Assembly (NCBI GenBank): GCA_964351905.1
Contig: CAYGPG010000004.1
Span: 1-64,000 of the forward strand
Origin: GCA-2708415 sp964351905
GTDB lineage: Bacteria; Pseudomonadota; Alphaproteobacteria; Micavibrionales; Micavibrionaceae
Direction of reading: 5' to 3'
Length of the DNA: 64,000 nt
Shown here in pieces: positions 58,940-64,000 of this stretch. The position numbers and the translations under genes are program-made. Positions within the stretch are counted from its first letter, which is position 1; each line of letters starts with the position of its first letter. The notes beneath the pieces are model-generated. The model was given only the letters and a program-made list of their open reading frames with translations. It had not been told where the DNA came from and did not search any database.

Positions 58940-60778
58940 ATGACACCTTATAATTTAGATATAACAGCTATCGGCTCTTACATAGCAGATATACCTGGTC
59001 TGGAAATTTGGGCTGACGGGGCATTAATTTCAACAAACTCTATTCCATTGTCAGGGAACACAACATCAGAAGTTATTAGCTTTAGTGGCTCTCTTCCCTC
59101 CTCTTTAGAATTTCGCTTTGATGATACATTTTCAGAACTAGGGCGATCCATCAATATCAGAAGCGTTAGCATTAATGAACGTTTCGTGAATACGGGAAAC
59201 TTCCTATCCGCTAATTCATTAAATAAAACTGAATCTGCTTTTATTGACATCCCAAACGCTGCATTTCTTTTTGACGATAGTGAACCTGACTCAACAGAGT
59301 TTACAACGGATGCAACCAGAACCTTTTCATCATCAAATGACATTTTTCGCAATATGACGACACTAATGAACCAAATCTTTGATTTGTTAGAAGGTAATGA
59401 TAGCGCTTATTTAGGATTCGGTGATGACAAAGTAAATGGTCATGACGGTCGGGATATTCTTTACGGCGGTGCTGGAAATGACCTGCTGTTTGGCGGAACT
59501 GGTAATGATCGCCTTTACGGGCAAGGTGATGATGATCGCCTTTATGGTGGCGAAGGAGATGATCGCCTCAATGGTCATGACGGGAATGATTTCCTCCACG
59601 GTGGCAGTGGTAATGATAAAATCATCGGCGGCAACGGTGATGATACATTCCTTGGCATGGATGGAAATGACCGTCTAAATGGTGGCAACGGTAATGACAT
59701 TATGTACGGAGATGCCGGAAATGACACCATCATCGGTGGCAGCGGCTTAAACACAATTGATGGCGGCGCCGGTGATGATTTGGTCTATGGCGGAAACGAT
59801 GCCGATATTATCAATGGTGGCACAGGAAATGATTTTCTTATCGGCGGACAAGGTAATGATGTTATCTATGGAGATAGCGGCGATGATATTCTTATGGGAC
59901 AAGCAGGCGCAGATACTCTGTACTCAGGATCTCAACAAACCTTAGATAGCACGATACAATTGGTCTTAGATAATAATGCTGGTGTTGTTTATAATGATGA
60001 AACAAATAGCTTCTATCAATTTGTGAACACAACAGAACAATGGGCAAACGCACAATCGATTGGGAGCAGCGCAACGCTTAACAACTTAACCGGCGTGAAT
60101 GGTCATCTTGTAACCATTACAACCCAAGAAGAAAATGATTTTGTTGCGTCAATTACAGGCAGCTCAACAATTTGGTTAGGTGCAAATGACGCCGCAACTG
60201 AAGGACAGTGGCGCTGGACAGAAGGACCAGAAAGTGGCCAACAATTTTGGCAAGGTGGATCTTTCGGTAACAACGTAAATAACCTTTATTCCAGTTGAGC
60301 AGGGTTACAGCCAGGCAACATCAGTGCCGCATCAGATTACGCGTCTTTCAACAGCGGAAATTGGAGCGCCAATGCCGCAGGGTCCAATTTACGATATGTG
60401 ATTGAATGGGAAGCAAACAGCTTGATTGGTAATGTAAACAATACAATTCTCAACGGAGGAAGCGACGCAGATCTTCTCTACGGCAATGATGGAATTGATA
60501 TTTTCACTTTCACCGATACAGATGCCGTTGATACCGTCTTTGGTTTTGATGTTACTCAAAATGATGCCTTAGATATCTCTTCTATAATTTCCTATGATGC
60601 CCTAAACGATGATATCAATGACTTTATCCAACTGACCGTAAGTGGTGGTGACACTACTATCTCTATTGATGCTGACGGCACCTCTAATGGCAGTAATTAT
60701 ACTGATATTGCCGTTCTTGAAGATACGTCGGGTCTAGATTTATCCCTGATGCTCGCCAGTGATAATTTAATCGTTTAA
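58940..60778 (+). pseudogene. Secreted RTX / C-type-lectin protein with internal TGA
   Basis: One reading frame of 612 codons is interrupted only by TGA at 60296-60298. Domain order: an N-terminal beta module (residues 1-95) resembling calcium-dependent carbohydrate-binding domains; about 18 RTX nonapeptides of the GGxGNDxLY type (about 165-330), which bind Ca in beta-roll form; a C-type-lectin-like domain (about 350-490) with VTITTQEENDFV and WLGANDAATEGQWRW; and a type I secretion C-terminal domain (GGSDADLLYGNDGIDIFTFT to LIV). The TGA falls where the lectin fold has Trp (SSW). The truncated product would lose the secretion signal. It is otherwise intact, so the change is recent, a sequencing error, or read through. 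Confidence 0.82.
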
Positions 60779-60818
60779 AAAGCTTTTTCTTTTTGCGGGC
60801 TTCGTTTATTTTATTGGT

Positions 60819-61151
60819 ATGAAATCGATCACCGCCAAAGAAGCCTACACCTTAACGCAAAATGATAACGCTATTATTATTGATGTACGTGAAGAGGACG
60901 AATTTAAAGATACACGCATTGACGGCGTTCTCTTTTGCCCACTATCAAACTTTGTTGAGGCGATACAAAATATTGATTTTGCTCCCTATCAAAATAAGAA
61001 AATCATTTTTCAGTGTTTAAAAGGCGGCAGAAGCGCCCAAGCTTTAAATTATGTTCAAGAAAATATTTTAAAAGATCACGACCTTTATAATTTAGAAGGT
61101 GGAATTTTAAGTTGGCTCGAAAATGATCTTCCCGTCATCCACGGTGAATAA
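60819..61151 (+). CDS. Rhodanese-domain protein
   Basis: A single rhodanese domain of 110 residues: SITAKEAYTLTQ, IIIDVREEDEFKDTRIDGVL near 19-38, and the active-site loop IFQCLKGGRSAQAL near 63-76 with the catalytic Cys65. The loop C-L-K-G-G-R-S has the six-residue length of sulfurtransferases rather than phosphatases. It probably moves sulfane sulfur in the cytosol; GlpE- or PspE-like names would be guesses. It lies 40 nt after the RTX gene with no clear terminator between, but is probably functionally separate. Confidence 0.88.
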   Translation: MKSITAKEAYTLTQNDNAIIIDVREEDEFKDTRIDGVLFCPLSNFVEAIQNIDFAPYQNKKIIFQCLKGGRSAQALNYVQENILKDHDLYNLEGGILSWLENDLPVIHGE

Positions 61152-61178
61152 ATAGACTTAAATGACCTTAAAGTGACC

Positions 61179-61385
61179 TTAAGAGACTTTACGTCCCGCT
61201 TGCCCCTCACGGTTATCATTGGCAACATCTTGCCCAGCCGTTTCAAACGGACATTTTATAAGCTCTGTTTCACGTTGACTTAAATCATCCATCACGACTT
61301 GCGCAAAACCACAACCATAGCGGCTTTCAAGCCAGCTTTGTAAAAAGTCATTATCGTCAAAATCAGTATAGGATGTGTGTTTCAT
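61179..61385 (-). CDS. Small hypothetical protein, 68 aa
   Basis: A 68-codon frame begins MKHTSYTDFDDNDFLQSWLE and ends GREGQAGRKVS-like. It is acidic in the first third, has two isolated Cys, and no membrane segment. AAAGAG precedes the ATG by 6 nt. Upstream, the region 61430-61466 matches the XRE promoter at 63381-63420 closely (TTAATCT-x4-GTTAACTTT), with a possible -10 TACAAC, which supports it as a real gene under the same control. No family is recognised. Confidence 0.55.
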   Translation of the reverse strand: MKHTSYTDFDDNDFLQSWLESRYGCGFAQVVMDDLSQRETELIKCPFETAGQDVANDNREGQAGRKVS

Positions 61386-61451
61386 AGGGGCTCTTTTTCC
61401 GCTTCTTATTATTTAAGTGAATTTATGGTTGTAAGAAATACGCTCATAAAG

Positions 61452-61466
61452 TTAACAAGAGATTAA
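61452..61466 (-). promoter_or_regulatory. Candidate CtrA box at promoter of the 68-aa gene
   Basis: TTAA-N7-TTAA (read on the minus strand as TTAATCTCTTGTTAAC). It overlaps a possible -35 TTAACT (61450-61455), followed by 16 nt and TACAAC. The layout repeats that at 63381-63420. Confidence 0.6.
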
Positions 61467-61525
61467 TAAAATGAGAAAAATCCCAAATAAGGAATTTTTA
61501 TCCACAAGCGTTTGAGGATCGTCCA

Positions 61526-61559
61526 AAAAGAAACCCGCCGTAACTTACGTTACGACGGG
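61526..61559 (-). terminator. Rho-independent terminator
   Basis: On the minus strand CCCGTCGTAAC pairs with GTTACGGCGGG around GTAA, followed by TTTCTTTTT. It lies 30 nt past the stop of the methyltransferase gene and ends the XRE-methyltransferase operon. Confidence 0.85.
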
Positions 61560-61588
61560 CTCTGTGGTGGGGAAACTTTATTTAAATT

Positions 61589-62683
61589 TTATGCAGCCCG
61601 GCATGCATGAATGGCAAGAGGATTTCTTGCAATACCGTTTAGGACAACATTATCAAAAGCAGGATGCTTATGCTCATTTGGATACGCAAATCCAGCATTT
61701 TGATTAGCAGTAATAGCAATTGCTTTTGAAGGTTTGTATGACAGATTAAAATGTAGCTTTAAACCTTGAGCAATCCATTTCATACCATCACTTAATTGTA
61801 CTGCTTTTCTTTTTTGAAAATGCGCAATGTGATGTGTTAAGCCTGTGTCTATATCGTGCTGCCTCTGATATTTAATGTCATCGGTTTTTGCAATACCAAA
61901 AACTTCTCGAAAAAACCCTCTAACCATTTTCTCTCTTCCTTCATAAGCATTCTCACAGCTTTCAGGGTCTGGGTTATGATCGTAGTTTGCGAAAAAGAAA
62001 GCGCCTTTTTGCATTTGCCCTCTTATAGATCGTAATTGCTTTTCAAATATTTTTTCTGCTTTTTCGCCTTCTCTAAGACCATTAATATTTGCTGGCGTTA
62101 AACCAAAGCACATACCTACTTCAACAGTTCCTTCTGCTATAGTATATTTCTCAGAAGCTTCAGGTTTAAAAATATTAGCGTTGACATCTTCAACATCCGC
62201 ATCGGGTAGCATATCTCTAACTTGTTCAACAGATTGCCTTAAGGCTTCTACAGATTTATCAATTAAGACAACTTTCTCAATTTCAATTCCAGCTCTTTGG
62301 AAAGCCTCTACTAGAATTCCTTCTTTATCTTTGAAAGCGGACCCCGGTCCACGCGATACAATCGTAACCTTAAGAGGCTTATCTTCACCTAAAAGCTCAT
62401 CTTTGACATATGCTGCACAAATGTCTGCATGACTTCTTAATAATTCTGGTTCTTTTTGAGTGACGTAGTAGTGACCTAGCCCTCTGAATTCATCAAAATC
62501 ATCGAAAGCACCTTCTCTAGAAAACTCTTCTGCTCCAAAACCACCTATTACATCGCCTTTAACGTGAGCAGCAATTTTCAAACTTATTTTTTGAGATAAT
62601 CGAGGAATGCTAGATGGCTGAGATAACCTTTCAGTTACCACACCACTACTTTTACTTTCTCTGCTTACACCAGTTTGTAACAT
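61589..62683 (-). CDS. EgtD-like SAM-dependent methyltransferase-fold protein
   Basis: The 364-residue protein has a Rossmann-like SAM site: VTIVSRGPGSAFKDKEGILV near 105-124 (motif I), VVLIDKSVEALRQSVEQV near 136-153 with the acidic residue, then GTVEVGMCFGLTPANI near 188-203 as the motif IV region, and HNPDPESCENAYEGREKM near 238-255. This order resembles the histidine N-methyltransferase EgtD family (DUF2260), but identity is low and the substrate is unknown. It starts 8 nt after the XRE gene, with which it forms a two-gene operon ended by a terminator. It may methylate an amino-acid-like small molecule sensed by the regulator. Confidence 0.65.
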   Translation of the reverse strand: MLQTGVSRESKSSGVVTERLSQPSSIPRLSQKISLKIAAHVKGDVIGGFGAEEFSREGAFDDFDEFRGLGHYYVTQKEPELLRSHADICAAYVKDELLGEDKPLKVTIVSRGPGSAFKDKEGILVEAFQRAGIEIEKVVLIDKSVEALRQSVEQVRDMLPDADVEDVNANIFKPEASEKYTIAEGTVEVGMCFGLTPANINGLREGEKAEKIFEKQLRSIRGQMQKGAFFFANYDHNPDPESCENAYEGREKMVRGFFREVFGIAKTDDIKYQRQHDIDTGLTHHIAHFQKRKAVQLSDGMKWIAQGLKLHFNLSYKPSKAIAITANQNAGFAYPNEHKHPAFDNVVLNGIARNPLAIHACRAA

Positions 62684-62691
62684 GTTTTCTT

Positions 62692-63318
62692 TTAACGAGC
62701 TTCAGACCAAGCTAGATCAAACCTTCTTTTAAAATAATTAGTTATTGCTTTGTGTTTTATTTGAAAAACATTCACATCGTCTTCATCAAAAACAATCAAA
62801 GCTGTTTTTTCGCCATATATGTATAAAGGTACATCACCAAAGTTATTTTTAGGCATTCCTCTGTATTCAGCATAGCCAGATGCAACCTTATTCGCGTCGC
62901 CTTCTTCAACTAGGATTCTGAACGATAAATCAGGAATAGATTTCATACGTTCCATATGCTCATAGGCATAATCACCAAGCCATTTTAAAAACCAATCCTC
63001 ACTAACATTATTGACGAGAGCTTCTCCACCTTCTTTCAAAGTAAAATAAACATCATCAATAAATTCTAAAAAACCGCTACGTCCTTTATATGTTTCTACA
63101 CCACCTGATTTTCTGGCCACACCATCATTACCAGTAAACTCAATCCCTTCGCGTTCATAAAAACGCTGGATCTCGCTCATGCGGGACATAGAAACATCGC
63201 TTTGACCGCTTTCAATTTTTGAAAGCGTGTTCGCTGCTATTCCTAAATGCTCTGCCACATGTCCTTGTGGGACATCTAACATGGCGCGAGCTGCACGCAT
63301 TTGCGTTGGTGTAATCAT
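62692..63318 (-). CDS. XRE-family transcriptional regulator with C-terminal sensor-like domain
   Basis: An N-terminal helix-turn-helix of the alphaproteobacterial XRE type (ITPTQMRAARAMLDVPQGHV, then LGIAANTLSKIESGQSDVSM; residues 2-45) is followed by FYEREGIEFTGNDGVARKSG and a C-terminal domain of about 130 residues (FIDDVYFTLKEGGEALVNNV; VPLYIYGEKTALIVF; NYFKRRFDLAW) found in related regulators, presumably for dimerisation or ligand binding. AAGG lies 7 nt before the ATG. It has a CtrA-like promoter and a perfect palindrome (63347-63360) just before the start, consistent with self-regulation. Confidence 0.88.
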   Translation of the reverse strand: MITPTQMRAARAMLDVPQGHVAEHLGIAANTLSKIESGQSDVSMSRMSEIQRFYEREGIEFTGNDGVARKSGGVETYKGRSGFLEFIDDVYFTLKEGGEALVNNVSEDWFLKWLGDYAYEHMERMKSIPDLSFRILVEEGDANKVASGYAEYRGMPKNNFGDVPLYIYGEKTALIVFDEDDVNVFQIKHKAITNYFKRRFDLAWSEAR

Positions 63319-63346
63319 TTGTTACCTTTTTCTTTAACAGCCTCAG

Positions 63347-63360
63347 GCGAGTAAACTCGC
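63347..63360. promoter_or_regulatory. Perfect palindrome, probable XRE operator
   Basis: GCGAGTAAACTCGC is a perfect 14-nt inverted repeat located 29-42 nt before the XRE start and just downstream of its predicted transcription start. The position fits autorepression; a short mRNA hairpin is the alternative. Confidence 0.55.
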
Positions 63361-63380
63361 TACGGCCTCTTTTCCCCGTA

Positions 63381-63420
63381 CTTATACGCCATATAGACAT
63401 AAAAGTTAACGAAAGATTAA
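63381..63420 (-). promoter_or_regulatory. CtrA-type promoter of the XRE gene
   Basis: On the minus strand TTAACT (63404-63409), a 17-nt spacer and TATAAG (63381-63386). A CtrA box TTAA-N7-TTAA (63406-63420) overlaps the -35, the usual position for CtrA activation. Confidence 0.65.
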
Positions 63421-63523
63421 CAAATTATTTGCACCCTTATACATATTAATTTTTATCCTTGCAAGTGATTTTTTTAATTATTTTACAGAAAAATTATCCT
63501 TATGATGGATTTTTCTCACTTTT

Positions 63524-63538
63524 TTAACCATTTGTTAA
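63524..63538 (+). promoter_or_regulatory. Candidate CtrA box of the 108-aa gene
   Basis: TTAACCATTTGTTAA matches TTAA-N7-TTAA with the favoured CCAT after the first half. It lies 9 nt upstream of the -35 of the next promoter. Confidence 0.6.
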
Positions 63539-63547
63539 TAATTTTCC

Positions 63548-63576
63548 TTTACTTTAAGCCTCATCGAATATATTAT
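63548..63576 (+). promoter_or_regulatory. Candidate promoter of the 108-aa gene
   Basis: TTTACT (63548-63553), a 17-nt spacer and TATTAT (63571-63576). It overlaps an ATG at 63575, which excludes that as the start codon and supports the ATG at 63599. Confidence 0.6.
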
Positions 63577-63598
63577 GAAAAACAATAAAGGTATACAA

Positions 63599-63922
63599 AT
63601 GAATAATGTGCAAAAATTTAATGGATCAGTAACTCCGATGTTTTTGCCCCATAATATGGAGCAGCCCATGGTAAACAAGACGCAAAGTAGTATGAAGACA
63701 CAAGAAGCCGACCTTTCGGTATTTGATGTCAAAGAGCTCTATGACCTTGCCTACACGTATGAACATACGGATGAAGGTAAGTTCAAAGCGCTTTTATCTG
63801 AAGCCGTTAAGCTGGACGTTGCTTATCGTCGTCAGCTATCTGCTGGACGTGTTTATAAGGACACGATTAAAGAAAAGCAGTTTAAAGACGCTGCAATGGA
63901 TAAGACTTCAAAAGCAGCCTAA
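63599..63922 (+). CDS. Hypothetical protein, about 107 aa
   Basis: The family is not recognised. The N-terminal 40 residues are polar and Met/Asn/Gln-rich and probably unstructured; the rest is helical (LSVFDVKELYDLAYTYEHTD; FKALLSEAVKLDVAYRRQL) and ends in a basic tail. No signal or membrane segment. I chose the ATG at 63599 because AAAGG lies 8 nt before it and the earlier ATG falls inside the -10 box. It has its own CtrA-like box, promoter and terminator (63949-63985), so it is a complete cell-cycle-linked single-gene unit. Confidence 0.72.
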   Translation: MNNVQKFNGSVTPMFLPHNMEQPMVNKTQSSMKTQEADLSVFDVKELYDLAYTYEHTDEGKFKALLSEAVKLDVAYRRQLSAGRVYKDTIKEKQFKDAAMDKTSKAA

Positions 63923-63948
63923 TACAATAAAAATTCCCTTTACTTATA

Positions 63949-63985
63949 TCCCGCACCGATCCCCACTGGTGCGGGATTTTCTTTA
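63949..63985 (+). terminator. Rho-independent terminator
   Basis: TCCCGCACC and GGTGCGGGA form a perfect 9-bp stem with a 10-nt loop, followed by TTTTCTTTA. It lies 27 nt after the stop of the gene at 63599. Confidence 0.9.
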
Positions 63986-64000
63986 TGATCAACTCTCTAA

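Noticed and set aside
59411..59945. Tandem DNA repeats suggesting a CRISPR or satellite array
   Set aside because: The period is 27 nt and follows the nine-codon RTX repeat in frame, with codon-level variation; there are no identical repeats with unique spacers.
60296..60298. UGA reassigned to tryptophan (genetic code 4)
   Set aside because: TGA ends several intact genes at family-typical positions (xerC at 5565-5567, bioA at 38616-38618, the DUF484 gene), so the code is standard.

Overview
This window looks like chromosome from an AT-rich alphaproteobacterium (roughly 40-43% G+C by eye). The signs are a colinear mdh-sucC-sucD-sucA-sucB-lpd set, a tatA-tatB-tatC block behind scpA-scpB and nagZ, a DUF2336 protein, a short-form HisG near murA and infA, a CpdR-like receiver, and TTAA-N7-TTAA sites of the CtrA type. 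The genus cannot be fixed from sequence alone; a free-living, possibly Micavibrio-like lineage is only a guess. TGA is used as a normal stop (for example xerC and bioA), so the genetic code is standard.

Layout: 1-5.6 kb holds the start of the ATP synthase genes (atpH, atpA), priA, a transaldolase-type gene, a DUF484 protein and xerC. 6.2-20.8 kb is the TCA-cycle block on the minus strand, broken at three points by unrelated genes, mostly on the opposite strand: a deaminase, a small secreted protein with neighbours, and a frameshifted lytic transglycosylase with two unknown proteins. 21.4-30.8 kb is a dense minus-strand run: L,D-transpeptidase, DUF2336, zapE, tatC-tatB-tatA, scpB-scpA, nagZ, a SPOR protein and dgt. 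30.9-36.6 kb has erpA, xthA, two lipoproteins and a PAS histidine kinase. 36.7-42.1 kb is a complete biotin cluster (bioD, bioA, bioC, a small esterase, bioF, bioB), followed by tRNA-Phe. 42.3-48.9 kb has RNase G/E, maf, infA, hisG, murA and dcd, with short unknown genes inserted. 49.2-58.7 kb has tRNA-Thr, glpK-glpD, a YjbH-type outer-membrane protein, a leucine-dehydrogenase-family enzyme, rluD, a glycosyltransferase, cpdR and tRNA-Val. 58.9-64 kb is accessory: a type I-secreted RTX/C-type-lectin protein with an internal stop, a rhodanese, an XRE regulator paired with an EgtD-like methyltransferase, and small CtrA-linked genes.

Three families of short imperfect palindromes are scattered through the window. 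They lie between genes, except for one copy that has been absorbed in frame into zapE. One intergenic copy has a second hairpin pair nested in it. Several genes of unknown function start only 5-9 nt after a good -10 box, which suggests leaderless mRNAs.

The most unusual items are the in-frame TGA replacing an expected Trp in the RTX/lectin protein, the one-base frameshift in the transglycosylase, the repeat-derived peptide next to the ZapE Walker A motif, the matching CtrA-like promoters around the XRE/methyltransferase pair, and an alpha/beta-hydrolase-like lipoprotein with Asp in place of the nucleophile Ser. No CRISPR array, insertion sequence, prophage or replication origin was recognised.
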